The notes under the pieces were generated by a model. That model ran no database searches, had not been told where the DNA came from, and saw only the letters and a list, made by a program, of their open reading frames with translations. Positions 1 through 9,029 of a stretch of DNA of 64,000 bases are shown piece by piece (the stretch's first letter is position 1; each line of letters opens with the position of its first letter). A program made the position numbers and the translations under genes. The DNA comes from Pseudomonas aylmerensis (GTDB lineage: Bacteria; Pseudomonadota; Gammaproteobacteria; Pseudomonadales; Pseudomonadaceae), in contig NZ_MAUE01000012.1 of NCBI RefSeq assembly GCF_001702265.1, forward strand, positions 480,001 to 544,000, given 5' to 3'.

Positions 1-121
1 ACCTTGTTCAGCGAGTGACTGATGAGTCGCAAGCCGGGTTTCTGGATGTTTACAACTATTCCAATGGCCCGGCGTCGAACTTGCCTGCAAGCTCCCCCTG
101 CATTAATCAAGAGGATGAATC

Positions 122-853
122 ATGAGTGACAAGGATAAACAGCCGTTGGCTGCGTCGGCTTCTGCCCCTCAGGTGGCGGAATCCGCCGATGCAGCGCTAA
201 AGCACATCGTCGACGGCTTTTTGCATTTCCATCACGACGTCTTCCCCCAGCAGGAAGAACTCTTCAAGAAACTCGCCACGGCCCAGAGCCCACGGGCGAT
301 GTTCATTACCTGCGCCGACTCGCGCATCGTGCCGGAGCTGATTACCCAAAGCTCGCCTGGCGACCTGTTCGTGACGCGTAACGTCGGCAACGTAGTGCCG
401 CCCTACGGTCAGATGAACGGGGGTGTTTCCACCGCCATCGAGTACGCCGTGCTCGCCCTGGGCGTGCAGCACATCATTGTGTGCGGGCACTCCGATTGCG
501 GCGCCATGCGCGCGGTACTCAACCCTGAGAGCCTCGAGAAGATGCCCACGGTCAAGGCCTGGCTGCGGCATGCCGAGGTCGCCAAGACCATGGTCCACGA
601 CAACTGCGACTGCGCCAATGAAGGCGAGAGCATGAAGGTGCTGACCGAAGAAAACGTCATCGCCCAGTTGCAGCATTTGCGCACCCACCCTTCCGTGGCA
701 TCGCGCATGGCCAATGGTCACCTGTTCATCCACGGTTGGATCTACAACATCGAGACCAGCGAAATCCGGGCTTACGACGCGGATCAATCGACGTTCCGAC
801 CGTTGGGCGGCGAAGGCCCGATTCCTTCCGCGACGCCTAAAGCGCGCTTCTAA
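122..853 (+). CDS. beta-class carbonic anhydrase
   Basis: Interconverts CO2 and bicarbonate in the cytoplasm. The 243-residue protein shows the zinc site of beta carbonic anhydrases: Cys64-x-Asp66-x-Arg68 (CADSR) and His123-x2-Cys126 (HSDC), plus the RNVGN segment near residue 87. The first ~25 residues are Ala/Ser/Gln-rich and probably disordered. A GAGGA ribosome binding site lies about 7 nt before the ATG. The SulP transporter gene starts 85 bp downstream on the same strand, and the pair probably serves bicarbonate supply. Family assignment is secure; which paralogue it is cannot be told from the sequence. Confidence 0.95.
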   Translation: MSDKDKQPLAASASAPQVAESADAALKHIVDGFLHFHHDVFPQQEELFKKLATAQSPRAMFITCADSRIVPELITQSSPGDLFVTRNVGNVVPPYGQMNGGVSTAIEYAVLALGVQHIIVCGHSDCGAMRAVLNPESLEKMPTVKAWLRHAEVAKTMVHDNCDCANEGESMKVLTEENVIAQLQHLRTHPSVASRMANGHLFIHGWIYNIETSEIRAYDADQSTFRPLGGEGPIPSATPKARF

Positions 854-938
854 CACACTTCCCTGCCGGGTAAAGCGGTGGCTGCCATGGACGCAGCCAG
901 GCTTTGCCGCGCCCGGCGAATGCCTCGGGAGAGTCATC

Positions 939-2486
939 ATGCGTGCTGCTCAATTGAAAGCTGTACTGCCACGGGAGCTGCTTGCGTCCGTGGTTGTGTT
1001 TCTGGTCGCCCTGCCGTTGTGCATGGGCATTGCGATTGCTTCGGGCATGCCGCCGGCCAAGGGCCTGATCACCGGGATCATCGGTGGCCTGGTGGTGGGT
1101 TGGCTGGCAGGTTCGCCGCTGCAGGTCAGCGGCCCGGCGGCGGGCCTGGCGGTATTGGTGTTCGAACTGGTGCGCCAGCACGGCATGCTGATGCTCGGGC
1201 CGATCCTGTTACTGGCCGGCTTCCTGCAATTAGTGGCTGGGCGGCTGCGCCTGGGCTGCTGGTTTCGTGTCACGGCGCCGGCGGTGGTGTACGGGATGCT
1301 GGCGGGGATCGGGGTACTGATTGTGCTGTCGCAGGTGCATGTGATGCTCGACGGTGCCCCCAAGCCATCGGGGCTGGATAACCTGGCCGGCTTCCCGGCT
1401 GCGCTGGTCGAGGCCATTCCGACTGTTGGCGGAGGCCTGGGTTGGCAGGCTGGTTTGCTGGGGCTTTCGACGATGCTGGTGATGTACCTGTGGGACAAGT
1501 TCCGCCCGCAAACCCTGCGCTTTGTACCAGGCGCCCTGTTGGGCGTAGGCCTGGCAACGGGGGCCAGCTTGTTGCTGGCGTTACAGGTCAAGCGTGTGGA
1601 GGTCCCGGAAAACCTCGCCGATGCCATCGACTGGCTGCGTCCCAGCGACCTGCTGAACCTGGCCGATCCACAACTGTTGATCGCCGCGTTCGCCGTGGCG
1701 TTTATCGCCAGCGCCGAAACCTTGCTGTCTGCGGCGGCGGTCGACCGCATGCACAGTGGTCAGCGTTCTGATTTTGACAAGGAATTGTCCGCTCAAGGTG
1801 TAGGCAACATGCTCTGTGGCCTGGTCGGCGCCCTGCCGATGACCGGTGTGATCGTGCGCAGTTCGGCCAACGTACAGGCGGGCGCCACCACGCGCTTGTC
1901 GGCGATGTTCCACGGGCTGTGGCTGCTTGCGTTCGTGCTGTTGCTCTCGAGTGTGCTGCAAAGCATTCCGGTGGCGAGCCTTGCGGGTGTGCTCGTGTAC
2001 ACCGGCATCAAGCTGGTCGACGTCAAGGCGTTCCGGGCGTTGGGACGCTATGGGCGGATGCCGATGTTCACCTATGCGGCGACGGCGCTGGCGATCATCT
2101 TTACCGACCTGCTGACCGGCGTACTGGTGGGTTTCGGGCTGACGCTGGTGAAGCTGGCCTTGAAGGCGTCGCGCTTGAAAGTCAGCCTGGTCGACCTGCC
2201 TCAGGCAGGTGAAATGGAGTTGCGCCTGACCGGTGCGGCGACCTTCCTGAAAGTGCCGATGCTGACCCAGGTGCTGTCGACGGTACCTGCGGGAACCACG
2301 GTGCATGTGCCGCTGAGTAACTTGAGTTACATCGACCATTCCTGCCTGGAGCTGCTGGAAGAATGGGGCCGGGCGAATGCCGCCAAGGGCTCGACGCTGG
2401 TGATCGAGGCCCGTGGGTTGAAGCGCAGGCTGGAAGGCCGGGTGCGTACGACGGTGGGAATCGGTTCGGCGCCTTCTGCTGGCTGA
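939..2486 (+). CDS. SulP family anion (sulfate/bicarbonate) transporter
   Basis: Inner-membrane SulP/SLC26 permease of 515 residues. About ten to twelve hydrophobic segments fill residues 10-400, and a C-terminal STAS-type domain follows (about 410-515, with the 'LSNLSYIDHSCLELLEEW' region). The reading frame is open upstream into the carbonic anhydrase gene, but the ATG at 939 opens directly into the first conserved membrane segment and follows GGGAGA. Pairing with carbonic anhydrase suggests bicarbonate as substrate, which is inferred; sulfate is the usual database label. It ends just before a REP repeat. Confidence 0.9.
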   Translation: MRAAQLKAVLPRELLASVVVFLVALPLCMGIAIASGMPPAKGLITGIIGGLVVGWLAGSPLQVSGPAAGLAVLVFELVRQHGMLMLGPILLLAGFLQLVAGRLRLGCWFRVTAPAVVYGMLAGIGVLIVLSQVHVMLDGAPKPSGLDNLAGFPAALVEAIPTVGGGLGWQAGLLGLSTMLVMYLWDKFRPQTLRFVPGALLGVGLATGASLLLALQVKRVEVPENLADAIDWLRPSDLLNLADPQLLIAAFAVAFIASAETLLSAAAVDRMHSGQRSDFDKELSAQGVGNMLCGLVGALPMTGVIVRSSANVQAGATTRLSAMFHGLWLLAFVLLLSSVLQSIPVASLAGVLVYTGIKLVDVKAFRALGRYGRMPMFTYAATALAIIFTDLLTGVLVGFGLTLVKLALKASRLKVSLVDLPQAGEMELRLTGAATFLKVPMLTQVLSTVPAGTTVHVPLSNLSYIDHSCLELLEEWGRANAAKGSTLVIEARGLKRRLEGRVRTTVGIGSAPSAG

Positions 2487-2504
2487 CGAAACCGGATCAA
2501 AAAA

Positions 2505-2591
2505 GTGGCAGCGGGCTTGCTCGCGAAGGCGGCGGATCAGTCAAATATTCAGTGACTGGCACGCCGCATTCGCAAGCAAGCCCGCTGCCAC
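2505..2591. repeat. REP pair (REPIN-like), convergent intergenic
   Basis: An imperfect ~87-bp palindrome. The left arm begins GTGGCAGCGGGCTTGC and the right arm ends GCAAGCCCGCTGCCAC, with inner arms around GCGAAGGC/GCATTCGC. It lies between the convergent SulP gene and the minus-strand gene ending at 2617. Its outer arms match the other REP copies in this window. It could form a cruciform or double as a transcription terminator. Confidence 0.85.
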
Positions 2592-2616
2592 ATTTGTTCT
2601 GCGTCAGGCTAAAGCG

Positions 2617-3264
2617 TTACGCCGGCTGTTCCAGCGCCAACTCAACCCCCAACTGGCGCGACAGGCACGGCCAGCGCTTCCACGCAGCTTCTGTGTTGGG
2701 GCTCTTGAGGGTTTCGCGATAGGCCTCGACTGACTCCAGCGCAAAGCTCTCCTCGTTGAGCATTTCATCTACTGCCAGGTGCACGGCCTCATCCAGCTGG
2801 TTGGCGAATTCTTCGCCGATCAGCTGGTGGGCAATCAGGTTGGCTACGGTAGTGTCGGCCGGAATCAACGGCTGGCCGAAATGCTTGATATACAGATCGT
2901 TGACTTCTTCCACCAGGCGATGGGCCAGGTAGGCCTCGTCGAGCAAGCCGTCCAGGCCTTCGTGACCGGCCAGGATCGCCGGCGGTTGCAGGAAGAAATG
3001 CTCGGCGATTTTCAGCACCGGCTTGATCTGGCTTTCGATACCGGCTTCGCGGGCCACGTCGTTGGCGGCTTCCAGCAGGTCCGGGACGAGCTCAATGTAG
3101 GCGGTGACAAAGCGGGTCATGACAATCTTGCGATCACCGTCAGCCAGGGAAATGGCCGAATGCAGGTGCGGCAATTGTTTTTCCAGTTGCTGGGCAAGCT
3201 GGCCAGTGCTGGCTTCGTGTTGATGGGCACGGGAAATCTGCTCGCGCAATGCGGCGGTGTTCAT
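2617..3264 (-). CDS. conserved hypothetical protein, mainly alpha-helical
   Basis: Predicted 215-residue soluble protein of unknown function. It starts at the ATG ending at 3264 (MNTAALREQ), preceded by GGAGCTTTC; a 25-residue upstream extension in the frame looks non-coding. The sequence is acidic and rich in Leu, Ala and Glu, with no signal peptide, membrane segment or Cys motif. It is transcribed divergently from the cox cluster. From memory, P. aeruginosa has an unknown gene at the same place between the SulP gene and coxB. No function can be assigned. Confidence 0.8.
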   Translation of the reverse strand: MNTAALREQISRAHQHEASTGQLAQQLEKQLPHLHSAISLADGDRKIVMTRFVTAYIELVPDLLEAANDVAREAGIESQIKPVLKIAEHFFLQPPAILAGHEGLDGLLDEAYLAHRLVEEVNDLYIKHFGQPLIPADTTVANLIAHQLIGEEFANQLDEAVHLAVDEMLNEESFALESVEAYRETLKSPNTEAAWKRWPCLSRQLGVELALEQPA

Positions 3265-3631
3265 GAAAGCTCCAGTGAAACAGGCGTAGGAAAAGGGAGA
3301 GGATAAGGTAGCTCGTTTATACGAGCGCCTAAGACGCATTTGTCATAATTATTTCATGGTTATGCGCGTGCGTTATATCGAATTGCCATCGTTCGTCGGA
3401 TAAACGATTCCGCCCCCGGTTTTATTGGCTTCGACCGGTCATTTTTGCTCATTTGCCCCTACACATTGCGGGGTTGCAGAGCCTGTCTATACTCGGATTT
3501 GTACGCGATTAGCTGATGACGCCAGACTGCATGAGCAGGCAAGGCTAAGCGGTTGTAAGCAGTATGGAAGCCGCTCCCTTCGACGCAGGTGCAAACCGGC
3601 GGGATAACAAGAACGATAAGGGGAACCCGCA
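3265..3631 (+). promoter_or_regulatory. cox cluster promoter and leader region
   Basis: A 367-bp gap between the divergent unknown gene and coxB. A sigma-70-like promoter fits at TTGCGG (3466-3471), a 16-nt spacer and TATACT (3488-3493), giving a leader of about 130 nt. A short inverted repeat GCTCG-N6-CGAGC lies near 3311-3326 in the part nearer the divergent gene. No open frame with coding character is seen. Which regulator acts here cannot be read from the sequence. Confidence 0.5.
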
Positions 3632-4759
3632 ATGATGCGACATCCACACGTTTGGATGGGCCTCCTGTTGTGGTCGGTATTCGGCCAGGCGCACGCCGCC
3701 TGGACAACGAATATGGCGCCAGGGGCGACTGAAGTCAGTCACGCTGTGTTTGACCTGCACATGACCATTTTCTGGATCTGTGTGGTGATCGGCATTGTTG
3801 TGTTTGGCGCGATGTTCTGGTCGATGATCGTTCACCGCCGGTCCACGGGCCAGGTCGCGGCCAAATTCCACGAGAGCACCACCGTGGAAATTCTCTGGAC
3901 TGTGGTGCCCTTGCTGATTCTGATCGCGATGGCCATCCCGGCGACCAAGACCCTGATCAATATCTACGACAGCAGTGAATCGGACATCGATATCCAGGTC
4001 ACCGGCTATCAGTGGAAGTGGCATTACAAATACCTGGGCCAGGACGTGGAGTTCTTCAGCAACCTGGCCACGCCCGCCGAGCAGATCCATAACCAGGCGG
4101 TCAAGGGCGAGCATTACCTGTTGGAGGTCGACCAGCCACTGGTGCTGCCGGTGGGCGCCAAGGTGCGTTTCCTGGTGACCGCCGCCGACGTGATCCACTC
4201 CTGGTGGGTGCCGGCCTTTGCGGTCAAGCGTGACGCCATCCCCGGTTTCGTCAACGAGGCCTGGACCCGTATCGAGAAGCCCGGCATCTACCGCGGCCAG
4301 TGCGCCGAGTTGTGCGGCAAGGATCACGGCTTCATGCCCATCGTGGTCGAGGTCAAGTCCAAGGCGGACTACGACACCTGGCTCGGCGAGCGCAAGGAAG
4401 AGGCGGCCAAGCTCAAGGAACTGACCTCCAAGGAGTGGACGCTGGAAGAGCTGGTGGCGCGCGGCGACAAGGTCTACCACACCACCTGCGTGGCCTGTCA
4501 CCAGGCCGAAGGCCAGGGCCTGCCACCGATGTTCCCGGCGCTCAAGGGCTCGCCGATTGCCATCGGGCCCAAGGAAGATCACCTGCACCGCGTTTACTTC
4601 GGCAAGCCCGGCACCGCCATGGCGGCGTTCGGCAAGCAGCTCTCGGAAGTGGATATCGCCGCGGTGGTGACCTACGAGCGCAATGCCTGGGGCAATAACA
4701 AAGGCGACATGGTCACGCCTAAAGATGTGCTGGCCATCAAGCAGGCGGAAAGCAAATGA
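3632..4759 (+). CDS. coxB: cytochrome c oxidase subunit II (caa3-like, with cytochrome c domain)
   Basis: Accepts electrons from soluble cytochrome c in the aa3 terminal oxidase. The 375-residue protein has an N-terminal export signal, two membrane segments (about 43-67 and 88-107) and a periplasmic cupredoxin domain. The CuA ligands are His189, Cys224, Glu226, Cys228, His232 and Met235. A fused C-terminal cytochrome c domain carries CVACH (Cys286, Cys289, His290). ATGs at 3632 and 3635 are both possible; an AAGGGGAA ribosome binding site precedes them. First gene of the oxidase cluster. Confidence 0.97.
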   Translation: MMRHPHVWMGLLLWSVFGQAHAAWTTNMAPGATEVSHAVFDLHMTIFWICVVIGIVVFGAMFWSMIVHRRSTGQVAAKFHESTTVEILWTVVPLLILIAMAIPATKTLINIYDSSESDIDIQVTGYQWKWHYKYLGQDVEFFSNLATPAEQIHNQAVKGEHYLLEVDQPLVLPVGAKVRFLVTAADVIHSWWVPAFAVKRDAIPGFVNEAWTRIEKPGIYRGQCAELCGKDHGFMPIVVEVKSKADYDTWLGERKEEAAKLKELTSKEWTLEELVARGDKVYHTTCVACHQAEGQGLPPMFPALKGSPIAIGPKEDHLHRVYFGKPGTAMAAFGKQLSEVDIAAVVTYERNAWGNNKGDMVTPKDVLAIKQAESK

Positions 4760-4817
4760 CCTCCTTCATTGCGTATGCCCCTAACCGCCCCGCCCACTCG
4801 CTTGCAGGAGAACGGCC

Positions 4818-6407
4818 ATGAGCACTGTGATCGATGACCATGGCCACGCCAGTGACCATGCCCACGGCCCCGCCAAGGGTTTGATGCGCTGGGTGCTGAC
4901 CACCAACCACAAGGACATCGGCACGATGTACCTGTGGTTCGCCTTCACCATGTTCCTGCTCGGCGGTTCGTTCGCCATGGTGATCCGCGCCGAGTTGTTC
5001 CAGCCCGGCCTGCAGATTGTCGAGCCGGCGTTCTTCAACCAGATGACCACCATGCACGGCCTGATCATGGTGTTCGGCGCGGTGATGCCAGCGTTCGTCG
5101 GCCTGGCCAACTGGATGATTCCGCTGATGATCGGCGCGCCGGACATGGCCCTGCCGCGCATGAACAACTTCAGTTTCTGGCTGTTGCCGGCGGCGTTCCT
5201 GTTGCTCGTGTCGACCCTGTTCACTCCGGGTGGCGGGCCGAACTTCGGCTGGACCTTCTACGCGCCCCTCTCCACCACCTACGCGCCGGAAAGCGTGACC
5301 TTCTTCATCTTCGCGATTCACCTGATGGGTATCAGTTCGATCATGGGCGCGATCAACGTGGTCGCCACCATTCTCAACCTGCGCGCCCCCGGCATGACCC
5401 TGATGAAAATGCCGTTGTTCGTCTGGACGTGGCTGATCACTGCCTTCCTGCTGATCGCGGTGATGCCGGTGCTGGCCGGTTGCGTGACCATGATGCTGAT
5501 GGACATCCACTTCGGCACCAGCTTCTTCAGTGCTGCCGGCGGTGGCGACCCCGTGCTGTTCCAGCATGTGTTCTGGTTCTTCGGCCACCCCGAGGTGTAC
5601 ATCATGATCCTGCCGGCCTTTGGTGCCGTCAGCTCGATCATCCCAACGTTCTCGCGCAAGCCGCTGTTCGGCTATACGTCGATGGTGTACGCCACGGCGA
5701 GCATCGCGTTCCTGTCGTTCATCGTGTGGGCGCACCACATGTTCGTGGTCGGCATTCCGCTGGTGGGCGAGTTGTTCTTCATGTACGCCACGCTGCTGAT
5801 TGCGGTGCCGACGGGGGTGAAGGTATTCAACTGGGTCAGCACCATGTGGCAAGGCTCGCTGACCTTCGAGACACCGATGCTGTTTGCCGTGGCCTTCGTG
5901 ATCCTGTTCACCATCGGCGGCTTTTCCGGGCTGATGCTGGCGATTGCCCCGGCGGACTTCCAATACCACGACACCTATTTCGTGGTGGCGCACTTCCATT
6001 ACGTGCTGGTGCCCGGTGCGATCTTCGGCATCTTCGCCTCGGCCTACTACTGGCTGCCGAAATGGACCGGCCACATGTACGACGAAACCCTCGGCAAGCT
6101 GCACTTCTGGCTGTCCTTCATCGGCATGAACATGGCGTTTTTCCCGATGCACTTCGTCGGGCTGGCTGGCATGCCGCGCCGTGTGCCGGACTACAACCTG
6201 CAGTTCGCCGACTTCAACATGGTCTCCTCGATCGGCGCCTTCATGTTTGGCGCCACGCAGATCTTCTTCCTGTTCATCGTGATCAAGTGCATCCGTGGCG
6301 GCCCGCCCGCGCCGGCCAAGCCCTGGGATGGCGCGGAAGGCCTGGAGTGGAGCATCCCCTCGCCAGCGCCCTACCACACCTTCACGACGCCACCGGAGGT
6401 CAAGTGA
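4818..6407 (+). CDS. coxA: cytochrome c oxidase subunit I
   Basis: Catalytic subunit of the proton-pumping heme-copper oxidase, 529 residues with about twelve membrane helices. Visible ligands are His80 (TTMHG) for low-spin heme, His257-x3-Tyr261 (HPEVY, the crosslinked CuB His-Tyr pair), His306-His307 for CuB, and His392/His394 (AHFHY) for the heme pair. The start at 4818 follows AGGAGAACGGCC. A His-rich N-terminus (residues 8-16) is soluble. It lies 58 bp after coxB and is separated from ctaG by a REP element. Confidence 0.98.
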   Translation: MSTVIDDHGHASDHAHGPAKGLMRWVLTTNHKDIGTMYLWFAFTMFLLGGSFAMVIRAELFQPGLQIVEPAFFNQMTTMHGLIMVFGAVMPAFVGLANWMIPLMIGAPDMALPRMNNFSFWLLPAAFLLLVSTLFTPGGGPNFGWTFYAPLSTTYAPESVTFFIFAIHLMGISSIMGAINVVATILNLRAPGMTLMKMPLFVWTWLITAFLLIAVMPVLAGCVTMMLMDIHFGTSFFSAAGGGDPVLFQHVFWFFGHPEVYIMILPAFGAVSSIIPTFSRKPLFGYTSMVYATASIAFLSFIVWAHHMFVVGIPLVGELFFMYATLLIAVPTGVKVFNWVSTMWQGSLTFETPMLFAVAFVILFTIGGFSGLMLAIAPADFQYHDTYFVVAHFHYVLVPGAIFGIFASAYYWLPKWTGHMYDETLGKLHFWLSFIGMNMAFFPMHFVGLAGMPRRVPDYNLQFADFNMVSSIGAFMFGATQIFFLFIVIKCIRGGPPAPAKPWDGAEGLEWSIPSPAPYHTFTTPPEVK

Positions 6408-6435
6408 ACAGCTTGGCGCAGGCTGCCAGGGTCTC

Positions 6436-6527
6436 CTGTGGGAGCTGGCTTGCCTGCGATGAGGGCCTGACAGTTGATGGATTGGGTGACTGGCACACCG
6501 CTATCGCAGGTAATCCAGCTCCCACAG
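6436..6527. repeat. REP pair inside the cox gene cluster
   Basis: A ~92-bp imperfect palindrome from CTGTGGGAGCTGGCTTGCC to the matching arm ending AGCTCCCACAG, in the 144-bp gap between coxA and ctaG. Most other REP copies in the window lie between convergent genes; this one interrupts a co-directional cluster whose products act together. It could attenuate or stabilise the coxBA part of the message relative to the downstream genes. Confidence 0.85.
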
Positions 6528-6551
6528 AGAGTCAAACGCAGGGTGATCGTC

Positions 6552-7103
6552 ATGTTTGAGTCGATCCCCACCAAGCGCCTGGTCACCCGCCTGCTGATCC
6601 TGGTGGTGGCGATGTTCGGCTTCGGCTTTGCGCTGGTGCCGGTCTACGACGTGATGTGCAAGGCATTCGGTATCAACGGCAAGACCGCCGGGCAGTACGA
6701 GGGCGAGCAGGTCGTCGACGCCACGCGGCAGGTGCGGGTGCAGTTCCTGTCGACCAATGCCATCGACATGGTCTGGGAATTTCATTCCAAGGCCGATGAG
6801 GTGGTGGTCAATCCGGGGGCCGTCACCGAAATGCTGTTCGTCGCCTACAACCCTACCGACAAAGCCATGACCGCCCAGGCTGTACCGAGCATTTCCCCGG
6901 CCGAAGCGGCGATGTACTTCCACAAGACCGAATGCTTTTGCTTCACCCAGCAAGTGCTGCAGCCAGGCCAGCGCATCGAAATGCCGGTGCGTTTCATTGT
7001 CGACCGCGACATGCCCAAGGATGTGAAGCATTTGACCCTGGCGTACACGCTGTTTGATATCACTGCGCGCCAACCGCCGGTGGCTGTCCATAGCGGCGGC
7101 TAG
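6552..7103 (+). CDS. ctaG: cytochrome c oxidase assembly protein CtaG/Cox11
   Basis: Copper chaperone that inserts CuB into subunit I. The 183-residue protein has one N-terminal membrane anchor (about 11-32) and a periplasmic immunoglobulin-like domain carrying the Cys-x-Cys copper motif CFCF (Cys128, Cys130). I chose the ATG at 6552 (MFESIPTKR); the longer frame starting at 6474 runs through the REP element and gives non-family sequence. The next gene, coxC, starts 35 bp downstream. Confidence 0.95.
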   Translation: MFESIPTKRLVTRLLILVVAMFGFGFALVPVYDVMCKAFGINGKTAGQYEGEQVVDATRQVRVQFLSTNAIDMVWEFHSKADEVVVNPGAVTEMLFVAYNPTDKAMTAQAVPSISPAEAAMYFHKTECFCFTQQVLQPGQRIEMPVRFIVDRDMPKDVKHLTLAYTLFDITARQPPVAVHSGG

Positions 7104-7138
7104 CTACTGTTTGCCCGCTCAATCAGGAGAGCGAATAC

Positions 7139-8026
7139 ATGTCGACTCATGATACGTACTACGTACCAGCGCAAAGCAAATGGCCAATAATTGCTACCCT
7201 GGGCATGCTCATCACGGTGTACGGCCTGGCTGTGTGGTTCAACGACCTGAAGGCGGCGCGCCCGGAATCCCACGGCCCGTGGATCTTCTTCGTCGGTGGC
7301 CTGCTGCTGGCCTACATGTTGTTCGGCTGGTTCGGCGCGGTCATCAAGGAAAGCCGCGCCGGTTTGTACAGCCCGCAGATGGACCGCTCGTTTCGATGGG
7401 GCATGACCTGGTTCATCTTTTCCGAGGTGATGTTCTTTGTCGCGTTCTTCGGTGCGCTGTTTTACGTGCGGCACATGTCCGGTCCCTGGTTGGGCGGCGA
7501 AGGGCACAAGGGCATCGCGCACATGCTGTGGCCGAACTTCGAGTTCACCTGGCCGCTGCTCAACAACCCTGACCCGAAAATGTATCCCGCACCGGAGGGC
7601 ACCATCAGCCCGTGGGGCCTGCCGCTGGTCAACACGATCTTGCTGGTCAGCTCCAGCGTGACCATCACCCTGGCCCACCATGCCTTGCGCAAAGGCCATC
7701 GCGGCGCGCTGAAAATCTGGCTGGCGCTCACGGTGCTGCTGGGTTGGGCGTTCCTGGGCTTCCAGGCCGAGGAGTACATGCATGCCTACAAAGAGCTCGG
7801 CCTGACACTCGGCTCGGGTGTGTACGGCGCGACGTTCTTCATGCTCACCGGCTTTCACGGTGCCCACGTGACCATCGGCACGATCATTCTGTTTGTGATG
7901 CTGATGCGCATCCTGCGCGGGCATTTCAATGCCGAGCACCAGTTTGGTTTCGAGGCCGCCAGTTGGTACTGGCACTTTGTGGATGTGGTGTGGATCGGGC
8001 TGTTTTTCTTCGTCTACGTGCTGTAG
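7139..8026 (+). CDS. coxC: cytochrome c oxidase subunit III
   Basis: Membrane subunit that stabilises proton uptake by subunit I. It is 295 residues, the usual bacterial length, with about seven membrane segments. Family features include 'WFIFSEVMFFVAFFGA' (about 93-108), the 'TGFHGAHVTIG' helix and a C-terminal 'WYWHFVDVVWIGLFFFVY' segment. An AGGAGAG ribosome binding site precedes the ATG. A small gene follows on the opposite strand. Confidence 0.97.
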   Translation: MSTHDTYYVPAQSKWPIIATLGMLITVYGLAVWFNDLKAARPESHGPWIFFVGGLLLAYMLFGWFGAVIKESRAGLYSPQMDRSFRWGMTWFIFSEVMFFVAFFGALFYVRHMSGPWLGGEGHKGIAHMLWPNFEFTWPLLNNPDPKMYPAPEGTISPWGLPLVNTILLVSSSVTITLAHHALRKGHRGALKIWLALTVLLGWAFLGFQAEEYMHAYKELGLTLGSGVYGATFFMLTGFHGAHVTIGTIILFVMLMRILRGHFNAEHQFGFEAASWYWHFVDVVWIGLFFFVYVL

Positions 8027-8032
8027 CGCGCC

Positions 8033-8236
8033 TTACCACGGTGCATGCGATACCAACTGGCCGCTGAAAAAGCCCCAGGCGATCAGCCCCACGGTGATCG
8101 CAGCCAGCACCACACGCACAGTCAAGGCAGTGACGAGGCGGTTGGAGTTGCCCTCGTCCTTGACCAGAAAGAACAAGCCACTGAACAGGCTCACGACAGT
8201 CGCGATCAGCATCAGGGCAATGACGGCTTTGAGCAT
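8033..8236 (-). CDS. DUF2909 twin-transmembrane protein
   Basis: Small 67-residue inner-membrane protein with two hydrophobic helices (about 3-23 and 36-57) joined by a short charged loop (KDEGNSN). It starts at the ATG ending at 8236; an 18-residue upstream extension is possible but would overlap the SURF1 gene start. It lies antisense inside the oxidase cluster, between coxC and the SURF1 gene, a placement I recall from other pseudomonads. A role in oxidase assembly is inferred from position only. Confidence 0.8.
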   Translation of the reverse strand: MLKAVIALMLIATVVSLFSGLFFLVKDEGNSNRLVTALTVRVVLAAITVGLIAWGFFSGQLVSHAPW

Positions 8237-8288
8237 GGTCTGGCTCCAATGGGACGGGCGGGCAATGAAAACAAGTATAGCCAGCGCC

Positions 8289-9029
8289 ATGAAACGCTTT
8301 CGCCCAGGGCTCGCACCGACATTGGTGGTGCTCGTGTTGCTGCCGTTGATGGTGGGCCTGGGGTTCTGGCAGCTGTCTCGCGGGCATGAAAAACAGCTGC
8401 TGGTGGACAGTTATGCCGAGCGGCGGGTGGCGGATCCCGTCAGCAGCACGCAACTGAGTGAGATGGCTGATCCGGCTTTCCGTCGGGTCCGTCTGCGCGG
8501 GCAATTCGACGCCGAACACAGCGTGTTGCTGGACAACCGCATGCGCGATGGCAAGGCCGGCGTAGAGCTGCTGCAACCCTTTCACGACCAGGCCAGCGGC
8601 CTGTGGTTATTGCTCAATCGTGGCTGGCTGCCCTGGCCCGACCGGCGCACCCCGTCGGTGTTCACCACGCCTGAACAGCCGGTGAATCTCGACGCCTGGG
8701 TGTACGTCGCACCGGGTGAAACCTTCCAGTTGCACGCCGACCCGACGAGCGCGCAATGGCCGCGCTTGCTGACCGCCCTGCACCCCGGCGCGCTGTGGGC
8801 TGAGCTTGGGCGTAGCGGTTTTGCCTACGAGCTGCGCGCCGAAGCTGGCCCTGGTACGTACGAAATCACCTGGCCCATCGTAGCCATGGGTCCGGAAAAG
8901 CACCTGGCCTACGCGGTGCAGTGGTTCGCCATGGCATTGGCGCTGCTGGCCCTTTACCTCTACCTCGGATGGCACAACACAAAGGAGACGCACCATGGGA
9001 GCGGCCATGAATCCACTCAACATGTCTGA
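8289..9029 (+). CDS. SURF1 family cytochrome oxidase biogenesis protein
   Basis: Membrane protein involved in heme A insertion into subunit I. The 246-residue product has the SURF1 layout: an N-terminal helix (about 9-27, 'GLGFWQLSRG'), a periplasmic domain, and a C-terminal helix (about 214-235, 'YAVQWFAMALALLALYLYL'). The ATG at 8289 is used here; an in-frame ATG at 8265 behind GGGCGGGC is also plausible and would add eight residues. The 3' end overlaps the next gene by 35 bp, suggesting coupled translation. Confidence 0.9.
   Translation: MKRFRPGLAPTLVVLVLLPLMVGLGFWQLSRGHEKQLLVDSYAERRVADPVSSTQLSEMADPAFRRVRLRGQFDAEHSVLLDNRMRDGKAGVELLQPFHDQASGLWLLLNRGWLPWPDRRTPSVFTTPEQPVNLDAWVYVAPGETFQLHADPTSAQWPRLLTALHPGALWAELGRSGFAYELRAEAGPGTYEITWPIVAMGPEKHLAYAVQWFAMALALLALYLYLGWHNTKETHHGSGHESTQHV

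Noticed and set aside
3..125. Open frame running from the window edge and ending TGA over the carbonic anhydrase ATG (ATGA overlap)
   Set aside because: It could be the 3' end of an upstream gene, since the other two plus frames are closed. But 40 codons with AT-rich codon use and no recognisable motif are not enough to call it.
4737..6377. 546-residue open frame antisense to coxA
   Set aside because: Composition is His/Arg/Glu-rich noise from the complement of a hydrophobic membrane protein; no start context or motif.
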